IMG/VR virus record: IMGVR_UViG_3300035670_000422
Span: 1-44,178 of that record
Reading direction: 5' to 3' (one strand)
Origin: a virus
Length of the DNA: 44,178 nt
The position numbers were made by a program, and so were the translations under genes. Below the pieces are notes generated by a model. That model did not search any database. It saw nothing but the letters and a program-made list of their open reading frames with translations, and was not told where the DNA came from. This document shows positions 19,890-26,871 of the stretch, one piece after another; the stretch's first letter is position 1; each line of letters opens with the position of its first letter.

Positions 19890-20347
19890 AAGTAACCGAC
19901 TCAGAAATCCTGCGCGCCATCTGGCGAGCGCAGGTAAAACGAACCGCGAAGGGCGTTATCGTCAATTATATCGGTGGCGGCAAAGGGCTCACCGGTGATC
20001 GCGATATCGACCGCCACCATGCGCAGTACCTGAGCATGATCAGCCGCGGCGGCCTTGGAATCGAACTGAGCAAAGGGCAGCTTGCGAGACGCATCAAGGC
20101 CTTGGTGGGCACGGGATGTCTGCAATGGAATGGTCGGCCGGGGAATGCTTACGAGTTCCAAGCCCCGGCAGCCACCGAGATGTTCCACTTCGCGCGTAAC
20201 TGGTGGGCAGATCGCGGCGTGCCGGCCGGTTTCGACCGAGTAGAAAATCGCATGCGCACGATCAGGCTCAGCGATTACGAGGTATTGGTCGGCCAGCTCG
20301 AGGAAGAACTGATGCGGTTATTCGGCGATCGAGAGGTGACGCCATGA
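19886..20347 (+). CDS. hypothetical protein with helix-turn-helix look, 153 aa
   Basis: ATG 19886 overlaps the micropeptide stop. The product MKVTDSEILRAIWRAQVKRT, then IELSKGQLARRIKALVGTGC and LQWNGRPGNAYEFQ, resembles a winged-helix arrangement: recognition helix followed by a two-strand wing. The C-terminal half (RMRTIRLSDYEVLVGQLEEE) is helical and could dimerise. A DNA-binding regulator of the PL arm is possible but not shown. Confidence 0.55.
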   Translation: MKVTDSEILRAIWRAQVKRTAKGVIVNYIGGGKGLTGDRDIDRHHAQYLSMISRGGLGIELSKGQLARRIKALVGTGCLQWNGRPGNAYEFQAPAATEMFHFARNWWADRGVPAGFDRVENRMRTIRLSDYEVLVGQLEEELMRLFGDREVTP

Positions 20348-20397
20348 TCGCCCTCGCCTGGTTCGCCTACGTGTACTGCTACAAGGTGCCGCGGTGA
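20344..20397 (+). CDS. possible 17-codon micropeptide in a coupled junction
   Basis: ATG 20344 overlaps the previous stop and its TGA overlaps the next ATG by one base. The peptide MIALAWFAYVYCYKVPR is hydrophobic with a basic end. It may be a tiny membrane peptide or just a coupling spacer that carries ribosomes to the next start. Length alone gives little support. Confidence 0.25.
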   Translation: MIALAWFAYVYCYKVPR

Positions 20398-20855
20398 TGA
20401 GTGACGCCCCGATTGAGCCGCAGGACTACATCTATGGTGTGAAGGTCGTTCAGATCGAAGATCTGCGCGTAGCCCGAGGATTAACACGGCGCCCAGCTTC
20501 CTCCTGCCGACACAAACAGTTGGTTTATGACCAAGGAGAGCGGCGCGTCTGGTGCCAAGACTGTGAAGTAGAGGTTGAGGCTTTCGACGCCTTCGTTGGA
20601 ATAGTCGAGGTTTTCAGCGCCGGCATGAGCAAGCTGAATACTCGGCGCCGTGAGCTGGCAGAAGCTGAACAGTTCCAGATCCGTAGCCGCGCCGCAAAGG
20701 TGATGGACGAAGCCTGGCGCAGCACGAAGATGGCGCCGCTCTGCCCTCACTGCAATGCCGCAATCCTCCCCGAGGACGTTGCCGGCGGCGTGGCGAAAAC
20801 ATCGAAAGCTTTGGTTGCCGCTGCACGCAAACGCCAGCAGACCACCAAGCCCTAA
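20397..20855 (+). CDS. hypothetical protein with Cys pairs, 152 aa
   Basis: I use ATG 20397, which overlaps the micropeptide stop by one base and has AAGGTG about 9 bases upstream. The product has SCRHKQLVYDQGERRVWCQD with WCQDC, a helical middle (LNTRRRELAEAEQFQIRSRA) and CPHCNAAILPED near the C-terminus. The Cys and His residues could form two zinc sites. The basic C-terminal tail (ARKRQQTTKP) suggests nucleic-acid contact. Function unknown. Confidence 0.6.
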   Translation: MSDAPIEPQDYIYGVKVVQIEDLRVARGLTRRPASSCRHKQLVYDQGERRVWCQDCEVEVEAFDAFVGIVEVFSAGMSKLNTRRRELAEAEQFQIRSRAAKVMDEAWRSTKMAPLCPHCNAAILPEDVAGGVAKTSKALVAAARKRQQTTKP

Positions 20856-20908
20856 CCCTTCCCCCAACTCAACAGCCTGCCGGTGTACGGCGGGCGAGGA
20901 ATCCCTGC

Positions 20909-21868
20909 ATGTTCGAAATCATCAAGGCTTGGTGGACTCGCAATGTTTTCCGGGCGAACCCATGGCACGACAAGTTCGTGCTGCTGAACTTCATTGATCT
21001 GTACTACAAAGGCCAGCGCGACAGCGTCCTGGGTATCACGCTGAACTCCGGCGATCAGGGCGACTACCCGGGCAACAAGCTGGTGCTCCAGATTTGGAAG
21101 TACTCAGCCTGGATCAAGATCCCCAACATCATCAAGCCGTGGGCTGAGCAGCACACCTTCACCAGCCTGAGCCCTGAAGCGGAAGCCAAGCGAATTGCAG
21201 AGCATGGGCACCTTCATTACTACGAATACCACTCTCGCCAGTTCGGCTTCCACCTAACCACTCACGGGATCCATACCAACTTCGGCCCGAGCACTTGGGA
21301 TTCCAAGACCACGAAGTCTCGCTATCACTCGTTCCCATGGCGCGAGTTCGATCTGGTGCGCCATGTCATCTGCGACGCTTCGGGTATCGAACACACCGAA
21401 AAGGGAAAGGGTGTCAGCCTCGGCTACAAGGAAAGGTCAGCTATCAAGGACGCCATGCCGCGCTACGTCTTCCTGCTTCAGGACTACGACGGCGAGGACA
21501 TCCGGGCCTATTGCTACATGGAGAAGCGCGTATACCGCGTAGGCACTGGCTGGGTGAAGAAGTATTTCGGCGCGCTGCGACCCACTCGAACATTCGTTCA
21601 GCTTGAAATCTCGTTCGATGGCGAGACGGGCCCTGAGAAAGGGTCGTGGAAAGGCGGAACGATCGGCACAGGTAGCCGCGCAGAGAAAGGCGATAAGCAC
21701 GACGCCCAGTTCCTGATCGAGAAATATTGCGCCGGAACGCATCGCGCCAAGGGCTCCCAATACCAGATGACCCTGGTGCGCCGTGAACACGATGCACCCT
21801 ACACCAACGAGACGTACCGAAAGGCTTCGGCCGAGCGGCGCGGCGAAACTTACGCACCTCTGGCATAA
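20909..21868 (+). CDS. hypothetical phage protein, 319 aa
   Basis: GAGGAA lies about 8 bases before ATG 20909. The soluble product is rich in His, Tyr and Trp: MFEIIKAWWTRNVFRANPWH, LQIWKYSAWIKIPNIIKPWA, HGHLHYYEYHSRQFGFHLTT, then a basic middle and SFDGETGPEKGSWKGGTIGT. The many His residues between 105 and 125 could bind metal. I recall similar proteins in Pseudomonas phages annotated only as hypothetical. It is the largest unassigned early gene here and lies just before the excisionase. Confidence 0.65.
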   Translation: MFEIIKAWWTRNVFRANPWHDKFVLLNFIDLYYKGQRDSVLGITLNSGDQGDYPGNKLVLQIWKYSAWIKIPNIIKPWAEQHTFTSLSPEAEAKRIAEHGHLHYYEYHSRQFGFHLTTHGIHTNFGPSTWDSKTTKSRYHSFPWREFDLVRHVICDASGIEHTEKGKGVSLGYKERSAIKDAMPRYVFLLQDYDGEDIRAYCYMEKRVYRVGTGWVKKYFGALRPTRTFVQLEISFDGETGPEKGSWKGGTIGTGSRAEKGDKHDAQFLIEKYCAGTHRAKGSQYQMTLVRREHDAPYTNETYRKASAERRGETYAPLA

Positions 21869-21938
21869 CCCATAACCACCTTCTGCCGCCACGCGCGGCA
21901 TAAATTCAAGCCAAGCCGAAATCGGCGAGGAGTTTCAA

Positions 21939-22151
21939 ATGGCAGCGACAGAAAACATCGATCGTTTCCTGCGCCTCGACGAGGTGCTTCACACAACCGG
22001 TCTTGGCCGTAACACGGTTTATCGCAGGATCAGGGAGGGCACCTTCCCGAAACAGGTTAGAATAGGCCCCAACTCGGTCGCCTGGCGTCAGTCTGCTATC
22101 TCGCAGTGGATGCTCGATTTGAACCCCAGCAACGACCAATCAGTACATTGA
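21939..22151 (+). CDS. AlpA-family excisionase/regulator
   Basis: AlpA-type proteins act as excisionases or as activators of integrase genes. The 70-aa product MAATENIDRFLRLDEVLHTT, then GLGRNTVYRRIREGTFPKQV and NSVAWRQSAISQWM, shows the MerR-like helix-turn-helix and the conserved AW-x-x-x-x-I-x-x-W end of the family. GGAG lies about 6-7 bases before ATG 21939. It directly precedes the repeat-rich region proposed as attP and the integrase, as an excisionase should. Confidence 0.8.
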   Translation: MAATENIDRFLRLDEVLHTTGLGRNTVYRRIREGTFPKQVRIGPNSVAWRQSAISQWMLDLNPSNDQSVH

Positions 22152-22396
22152 TCAGTACACCAGCAACTGACAATTCAACAGATCCCGCTAAATACAAGCC
22201 CTACAGGTCATACCGTGGAAATCTTCAAAGATTCCACGGTAGCCTCCCGCCAAAAACCCCTCCGTTTCACAAACCACTCCACAGCCCACGTATTAGGCAA
22301 CATCCGAGTATCACCACGTACCACGCGATACCTTCCCAGTGACACCGACTTAGTACATCATCCAGTACATTGAGAATTGAAAGCAGAGGATGTACT
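22141..22396. other. probable attP region with arm-type repeats and a core-like inverted repeat
   Basis: AGTACA occurs at 22142, 22154, 22352 and 22364, as two pairs each with 12-bp period, and inverted (TGTACT) at 22391. Between the pairs lies a near-perfect inverted repeat, TACCGTGGAA (22211-22220) and TTCCACGGTA (22232-22241), extending to a 14-bp arm with one extra A. Paired arm sites around an inverted core next to an integrase start fit an intact attP for a DUF4102-type integrase. No tRNA end is present to confirm the crossover. Confidence 0.5.
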
Positions 22397-22397
22397 A

Positions 22398-23570
22398 GTG
22401 GCGATCTCGGACACAGCGGCCAGGCAGGCCAAGCCGAAGGACAAGGCGTACACCCTTCCAGACTCGCTCGGACTTTCCCTCTATATAGCTACCAGCGGCA
22501 TCAAGAGCTGGCATTTTCGTTTCACTTGGCTTGGTAAGCAGGCGCGAATTTCGTTCGGGACATACCCGGACACAGGCCTAAAGGAAGCGCGCGCACGTCG
22601 AGACGCGGCACGGGAAGACATTGCAAGCGGGATTGACCCGCGCAATTCGAGAAGGGAGAAGAAGGCCGAGATGATCGAGGCCGGCGGCCGAACCTTCCGT
22701 CGCGTGTATGACGAGTGGCTGGCATTCAGGAAGGGAAGTATTTCGCCTGGGACATACCGAATCATCAGCAACCTGATGGAGTTGGATGTTCTGCCGGTGT
22801 TCGGCACCAGGCAGATCGACTCCATCAAGCGAGCTGACGTCATCAGCCTGATCCGCAAGATTGAGAAGCGCGGCTCGGTGGCCACCGCGGTGAAGGTTCG
22901 ACAGCGAACCGGCCAGGTGTTCAGCTACGCCATCGCCATCGGCCTGATCGAGGTCAACCCAACCGCCGAGATGCACGCCGTCACGGAAAAGATGGGCCAG
23001 CACAAGCCACACCCATTCCTCCCTTTCAGCGAAATGCCGAAGACCATGGCAGCGATTCAGACATCCTCGTCCGGTCATCCGCTGCGCGCAGCGCTCATGC
23101 TGATGATCTACACCGCGTCGAGACCGGGCGAAGTGCGGCGCGCCGAATGGTCGGAGATTGATCTCGACGCCGCCACTTGGACGACACCAGCAGCCAAAAT
23201 GAAAATGCGCAGAGATCATTCGGTTCCGCTATCGACTCAGGCAGTCGAGGTACTGAAAAGCATGTTGCCGATTACCGGCCACCTGCGTTACGTGTTCGTC
23301 AACCGAAGCGACTCAACGCTGCCAATCGGCACCAACTACGCCAATAATGTCTTGGACGCCTGCGGGCTGACCGGCAAGCAATCGCCGCACGGCTTCCGCC
23401 ACCTCTTCTCCACCGAAATGAACGGACGAGGGCATAACCGGGATTGGATCGAGCGACAGCTTGCGCACGCCGACAGCAGCTTCATCCGCGATGTATACAA
23501 CCACGCAGCGTACTTGGAGCAACGCAGAGCCATGATGCAGGAATGGGCCGATCTAGTTACCCCAAAATGA
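22398..23570 (+). CDS. int: tyrosine-type phage integrase, DUF4102/P4-like
   Basis: It catalyses site-specific integration and, with the excisionase, excision. From GTG 22398 (GAGG about 8 bases upstream; MAISDTAARQAKPKDKAYTL is a typical start) the product has 390 residues. It has an N-terminal DUF4102 arm-binding domain to about 90, a core-binding domain to about 190, and a catalytic domain with Arg242 (TASRPGEVR), His331-Arg334 (HGFRH), His357 (LAH) and Tyr367 (RDVYNHA). All active residues are present. The upstream TTG 22377 gives a less usual N-terminus. The repeat-rich region in front is the likely attP. Confidence 0.9.
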   Translation: MAISDTAARQAKPKDKAYTLPDSLGLSLYIATSGIKSWHFRFTWLGKQARISFGTYPDTGLKEARARRDAAREDIASGIDPRNSRREKKAEMIEAGGRTFRRVYDEWLAFRKGSISPGTYRIISNLMELDVLPVFGTRQIDSIKRADVISLIRKIEKRGSVATAVKVRQRTGQVFSYAIAIGLIEVNPTAEMHAVTEKMGQHKPHPFLPFSEMPKTMAAIQTSSSGHPLRAALMLMIYTASRPGEVRRAEWSEIDLDAATWTTPAAKMKMRRDHSVPLSTQAVEVLKSMLPITGHLRYVFVNRSDSTLPIGTNYANNVLDACGLTGKQSPHGFRHLFSTEMNGRGHNRDWIERQLAHADSSFIRDVYNHAAYLEQRRAMMQEWADLVTPK

Positions 23571-23624
23571 TTTCAGAGCTGCAGCCCGTCGCCTAAACCT
23601 CGCCCGCTGGCATCGCCTCGATTA

Positions 23625-23640
23625 CTGTATATGCAAACAG
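23625..23640. promoter_or_regulatory. LexA SOS box of the post-integrase cassette
   Basis: CTGTATATGCAAACAG matches CTGT-N8-ACAG perfectly. It lies 20 bases before the start of the 23660 gene and 55 bases after the integrase stop, so the two following genes form an SOS-controlled unit separate from int. Confidence 0.75.
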
Positions 23641-23659
23641 TATTCAGTAAGGCAACCCA

Positions 23660-23989
23660 GTGGACCCCCTCTATATAGAAGACACCGACGACTGGCTCGG
23701 CACTCCGACTCCGCTCGAAACCTGCCGGCACCAACTCCGGATGTACGAGAACGAATTCGAAGCGCTCACCCTTCAGCTGCAGCGAGCGCTGGAAAACGTT
23801 CAAGGCTTGGTTCGGGATAATGATCGGATCACACAGGAAAGAGATTCGCTGCGAGCAAAGCTCATGTCAGTTGAATCGGAGTTACTGACTGAGAAGCGCA
23901 GATTTGTTCAAGTCGAGCATCAAAGAGGTTTTCTGCACGATGAAAATCAGCGATTGCTCCGGGAGCGAAGAGACAGTGAAGAGGAATGA
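23660..23989 (+). CDS. SOS-controlled coiled-coil protein, 109 aa
   Basis: The product begins MDPLYIEDTDDWLGTPTPLE, a conserved-looking acidic head, followed by coiled coil to the end (YENEFEALTLQLQRALENVQ, ITQERDSLRAKLMSVESELL, EKRRFVQVEHQRGFLHDENQ). It has no membrane segment or catalytic motif. With a perfect LexA box in front it should be made during induction, before or alongside excision. It is followed by the 23991 gene one base after the stop. I do not know its function. Confidence 0.65.
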   Translation: MDPLYIEDTDDWLGTPTPLETCRHQLRMYENEFEALTLQLQRALENVQGLVRDNDRITQERDSLRAKLMSVESELLTEKRRFVQVEHQRGFLHDENQRLLRERRDSEEE

Positions 23990-23990
23990 A

Positions 23991-24221
23991 GTGGCCCGCG
24001 CCATGAGGAAAATTGAAAATCTCGAGCTTCCACAAGTATTGCAGAGCAAGATCGGCGGTCACGTGCGCAGGGTTACGGATGCTCAAGATGATTCCGATAT
24101 CCGACTGGCGGTCGAACGCGCCGAGGGTTTTGTGGAAGGGCTGGAAGCTGCTCGCTGCTTGAACCCCGCCACGATTGAAGCGCTTTTCATCATTGTAGAA
24201 AGCGCATCGGCTCGTCATTGA
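23991..24221 (+). CDS. second gene of the SOS cassette, 76 aa, GTG start
   Basis: GTG 23991 has GAGGAA about 5-6 bases upstream and starts one base after the previous stop. ATG 23986 is in another frame. The product (M)ARAMRKIENLELPQVLQSKI is a small helical protein with a basic front and acidic middle (VTDAQDDSDIRLAVERAEGF, VEGLEAARCLNPATIEALFI). It converges with the Rz gene of the late region and overlaps its 3' end by seven bases. No family is recognised. Confidence 0.55.
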   Translation: MARAMRKIENLELPQVLQSKIGGHVRRVTDAQDDSDIRLAVERAEGFVEGLEAARCLNPATIEALFIIVESASARH

Positions 24222-24727
24222 GCCAATGCTTTCACATACGCCTGGCACGCTTGCAGCGCGATCAGTCCCCGGTCGCCGGTGTCGGTGATGGCGATAATTC
24301 GTTGAGCATGCGCCGGGTCAAGTCTGGCTCGTACGGTTGCATGATCCACGCTGCCGGTGCCGGTGGCTTTTGGCACGTCACAGCCACCGGCTGAATCCGC
24401 GTCGATGAGGACTGACAGCCGCAGATCAGCAGTGGCAAGGCGATCGCGCAGGCGAGCTTGGTCTTTTTGAGCATTGGTCAAAACCTCTTGGTGGGTTTGG
24501 TCGCTGGCTGCCAGACGCTGCTCGAGCGCGAGCCGTTTCGCCTGGTCGGTGCGTACCTGGTCAGAGGCCGCATTGCTGATGGTGGTCAGATCGGCCTGAT
24601 ACGCGGCGGACTGCTCGGCGAGCTTCTGGCCATAACGCCAGCCCTGCACCTTCCAGACTCCACCGGCCACGCCCAGCACCAGCGCCAGCACACCAGCCAG
24701 TGCGGCTTTCAGCGCTACCGGGCTCAC
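24215..24727 (-). CDS. Rz: inner-membrane spanin Rz (second spanin pair)
   Basis: The 170-aa product from GTG 24727, whose GTGA overlaps the endolysin stop, has an N-terminal membrane segment (ALAGVLALVLGVAGGVW, about residues 8-26). A long Gln/Ala/Arg coiled coil follows (SDQVRTDQAKRLALEQRLAA). The C-terminal domain (ATVRARLDPAHAQRIIAITD, RGLIALQACQAYV) matches the phage_lysis Rz family. Another frame inside it encodes its own Rz1. It shares no obvious sequence with the first Rz (1681..2067). Confidence 0.8.
   Translation of the reverse strand: MSPVALKAALAGVLALVLGVAGGVWKVQGWRYGQKLAEQSAAYQADLTTISNAASDQVRTDQAKRLALEQRLAASDQTHQEVLTNAQKDQARLRDRLATADLRLSVLIDADSAGGCDVPKATGTGSVDHATVRARLDPAHAQRIIAITDTGDRGLIALQACQAYVKALAQ
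24262..24474 (-). CDS. Rz1: outer-membrane spanin Rz1 embedded in Rz (second spanin pair)
   Basis: The 70-aa product starts MLKKTKLACAIALPLLICGC with a lipobox LICGC (Cys about 20), then QSSSTRIQPVAV and a short Pro-rich part (KPPAPAAW). GAGG lies about 10 bases before ATG 24474. The gene lies wholly inside Rz in another frame, the embedded architecture, unlike the first pair, which overlaps only partly. Confidence 0.7.
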   Translation of the reverse strand: MLKKTKLACAIALPLLICGCQSSSTRIQPVAVTCQKPPAPAAWIMQPYEPDLTRRMLNELSPSPTPATGD

Positions 24728-25257
24728 GCAAGCACCGCCGTCGCCTTGCTCCAAAGCTTCAGCCGATCCGCCTGGCCATTGAGCCCGCCATTGATCCTGC
24801 GCGTGATGGCTTCGAACTTGTCGGCATCGGCCAGGGTGTTCAGCCCATTGGTTGCCCAGAACCACGCGGCTGACAGGCAGGCGTTCTTCGGCTGCTCCAA
24901 CAGCTCTGGCTGGTTGATCAGGTCAAGGCCGAGGGCTTCGCCGCACGCCGCATAGTTCGCCCGGCCGGTGATCTGGATCAGGCCACGCCCGCGGTATTTG
25001 AGGCCGTCGCCCGGGACGGTGTTGCCCAGGTCCTTGCGACCTTCGTACTTGGCCTGGGCTGGGGTCGGCCCCCAGATCTCACGCACGTAGACCAACTGGC
25101 CGGACTCATGGCCGATCTGGGCGATGAACGCGGCCACACGCTTGGCGCCGACAATCTGATACCGGAGCATGGCCGTATTCAGCACGGGTACAAAAACGCC
25201 GGCTTTGGCGCCGGCGTTCGGGAGGATCTGCAGCAGCTGCTGCGTGGTGATGGGCAT
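24724..25257 (-). CDS. endolysin, glycoside hydrolase family 19 (chitinase-like muramidase)
   Basis: It cleaves peptidoglycan during lysis. The 177-aa product starts MPITTQQLLQILPNAGAKAG and has VAAFIAQIGHESGQL with catalytic Glu51, a second Glu at 60, LGNTVPGDGLKYRGRGLIQI near 78-97 and TGRANYAACGEALG, all typical of GH19 endolysins of Pseudomonas phages. No signal peptide is seen, so it needs the holin at 2064..2387, more than 20 kb away in this permutation. GGAG lies about 9-10 bases before the ATG, directly downstream of a terminator T-tract. Confidence 0.88.
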   Translation of the reverse strand: MPITTQQLLQILPNAGAKAGVFVPVLNTAMLRYQIVGAKRVAAFIAQIGHESGQLVYVREIWGPTPAQAKYEGRKDLGNTVPGDGLKYRGRGLIQITGRANYAACGEALGLDLINQPELLEQPKNACLSAAWFWATNGLNTLADADKFEAITRRINGGLNGQADRLKLWSKATAVLA

Positions 25258-25273
25258 AGCTTTTCTCCGGGCG

Positions 25274-25298
25274 AAAAAAAGCCCGCTCAGTGGCGGGC
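25274..25298 (-). terminator. terminator between the P63C gene and the endolysin
   Basis: On the minus strand GCCCGC and GCGGGC form a 6-bp stem around CACTGA, followed by TTTTTTT, then CGCCCGGAGA, which provides the endolysin ribosome site. The same hairpin-T7-CGCC-GGAGA linker recurs at 26473-26505 and 35680-35714. Confidence 0.8.
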
Positions 25299-25331
25299 CG
25301 AGTTGATCAGTAATTTGATTTTTCGGGCCGA

Positions 25332-26342
25332 TTAAAGTCCTCGACCATCATCCAAAGCGAGCTCCATCGTTTTATTGTAAGCAGGATGTATGCGATCGAG
25401 CTTTTCCATAAAGTCTCCATAACTCGAACTGAGCTTCATCATTGTCAAAACTGAAGACATGTGCTCCCTGAGTTTTGGGTGCCCAAGATCACCGGTCAGC
25501 TTCTGAAACAGCTTGTGCTTCCTAGATCCGCTTTCCGTCTTCGGGCTAGCCGCCTTCAACTCTTCAAGTACCTTTGGCGCCAATCTTCGGTAAATAATGT
25601 CATTTGTAAGGTGACCGAAGTACTGAGGCCTTTTGACACTGTCCGCAGGAAACTCAAGACCCCTGAGCCTAAAAAGCTGCTCATAAAATTCGTCGGGGAA
25701 GGTCTTGATCCAAGGTTGCAGTTCTTTAGCTATGTACCGCTCCAGAATCTCTGCAAGAGCATTTGACGCTCGGTCCCGCTGAAACCCTGTGGCTTCATCA
25801 ACGAGCGCAATAATGCCCACATGAGCAAGGGCCCTCATGATGAGTTTTGCTTTTGCTGCAATCTGCTCCTGCCTGACCCCCAGTACGCCAGCTTCTTGCG
25901 CGTCTATCCAGACGTCACAGATTTTCGGGATCAAATCCGCCCGGATTCCATGAGCAACAGCGCCAGACTCCGTTTTGTATTTTAGTACAAGGTCGTGCAC
26001 ATCACCCAAGTTACTGTTAATAAAGGGCTTTAGGTTCTTGAAGGCAAGGTAAAGCGGTATCTGTGCACTGTCTGCTCCACGCTCTCGCCTAACAGAAAGC
26101 GCACCACTTCGGTACATCCCCATGCTATTCATAAAGTCGGTCTCTGTTAGGACTCGACTCCCATCCGAAAGCACCGCGCAAGGTATTTCCAGATCTCCGA
26201 GCTTAAGGCTGCCAGTGTATTCTGCAACTGGAGCGCCCCACCTCTGTTTTGCTGCTTTTGACGCGATTGCGCTGCGCTCTTCGCTTGTCAGGCTTTTTGC
26301 TCGAGCCGCCCCACCTAAAACCTTGCTAGCGTTCTTTTCCAT
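25332..26342 (-). CDS. P63C-domain protein, moron candidate
   Basis: The 336-aa product has an N-terminal GGAARAKSLTSEERSAIASK segment and KAAKQRWGAPVAEYTG. A strand-rich part follows (LEIPCAVLSDGSRVLTETDF), then a helical middle, and a C-terminal P63C-like domain (PQYFGHLTNDIIYRRLAPKV, KLFQKLTGDLGHPKLREHMS). To my knowledge the domain has no established function. The gene is more AT-rich than its neighbours, has its own promoter (26377..26405) and lies between two terminators, the marks of a moron expressed in the lysogen. I start at ATG 26342 with GAGG about 10 bases upstream. Confidence 0.75.
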   Translation of the reverse strand: MEKNASKVLGGAARAKSLTSEERSAIASKAAKQRWGAPVAEYTGSLKLGDLEIPCAVLSDGSRVLTETDFMNSMGMYRSGALSVRRERGADSAQIPLYLAFKNLKPFINSNLGDVHDLVLKYKTESGAVAHGIRADLIPKICDVWIDAQEAGVLGVRQEQIAAKAKLIMRALAHVGIIALVDEATGFQRDRASNALAEILERYIAKELQPWIKTFPDEFYEQLFRLRGLEFPADSVKRPQYFGHLTNDIIYRRLAPKVLEELKAASPKTESGSRKHKLFQKLTGDLGHPKLREHMSSVLTMMKLSSSYGDFMEKLDRIHPAYNKTMELALDDGRGL

Positions 26343-26376
26343 GCAAGCATTCCTCTTCAAGCCGGTTAATGCTTGC

Positions 26377-26405
26377 AGAATAACGCCGCAGTTGGGGGAT
26401 GGCAA
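26377..26405 (-). promoter_or_regulatory. promoter of the P63C moron
   Basis: On the minus strand TTGCCA (26405-26400) and TATTCT (26382-26377) are spaced by exactly 17 bases. The predicted start lies about 28 bases before ATG 26342. No operator or SOS box is visible, so constitutive expression is likely. Confidence 0.6.
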
Positions 26406-26466
26406 GTAGCCGCACAGCCTTACTCCTGTGCACGCTGGATGGCTGGATAGCTGAAATTTGTAGTCG

Positions 26467-26871
26467 TCAATCTCCAGGCGAAAAAAACCCCGAACTTGTC
26501 GGGGTTGAGTTGTACTGCTTGGCGCCGCCTATCCTGACACCGGCCCACATCAGCCATGCCCTCCAGCGCGCCACGCCCTCGGCACGCAGCGCCCGGTACA
26601 AAACGGCATCCGCCTCTTTGCGCGTCAGCGATCCATGCTCATAAAGCCAGTCGTGCACGGTCGCGGCGTAGTTGCCGTAGCCCGACACCAGGGCAAACAG
26701 CACGAACAGAAAGGCGTTGTGCAGCACCTTGATGCTGGCAAAGTCAGTGACGAAGCCAGCCGGCACGATGATTGTGCGCTGGTCATCGTCGGCCAGCACC
26801 AGGTCAGCCAGCAGCGTGTACGCGCGTCGGTCGGTCTGATCGGTTTTCAGGGTGGTGATAAATCGGCTCAT
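26467..26871 (-). CDS. DUF1353-family phage protein
   Basis: The 134-aa product shows the family order: YTLLADLVLADDDQRTIIVP, AGFVTDFASIKVLHNAF, NYAATVHDWLYEHGSLTRKE and ADAVLYRALRAEGVARW. A short hydrophobic stretch (FLFVLFALVSGY) lies in the middle. DUF1353 proteins occur near tail fibre and lysis genes; the role is unknown. ATG 26871 overlaps the upstream stop (ATGA). Its last ten codons run through an intrinsic terminator. Confidence 0.75.
   Translation of the reverse strand: MSRFITTLKTDQTDRRAYTLLADLVLADDDQRTIIVPAGFVTDFASIKVLHNAFLFVLFALVSGYGNYAATVHDWLYEHGSLTRKEADAVLYRALRAEGVARWRAWLMWAGVRIGGAKQYNSTPTSSGFFSPGD
26481..26505 (-). terminator. terminator inside the 3' end of the DUF1353 gene
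   Basis: ACCCCGA and TCGGGGT form a 7-bp stem with a 5-base loop, followed by TTTTTTT and CGCCTGGAGA on the minus strand. It encodes the residues TSSGFFSPGD of the gene and closes the tail-fibre segment upstream of the moron. Confidence 0.75.

Noticed and set aside
22152-22376. tRNA 3' end or tRNA-like identity segment in the attP region
   Set aside because: I looked for a T-loop and acceptor end on both strands and saw none.
23571-24214. Junction between two different tandem prophages
   Set aside because: No host sequence, second repressor, second integrase or duplicated att core is visible; a single permuted phage explains the content more simply, though tandem copies cannot be excluded.
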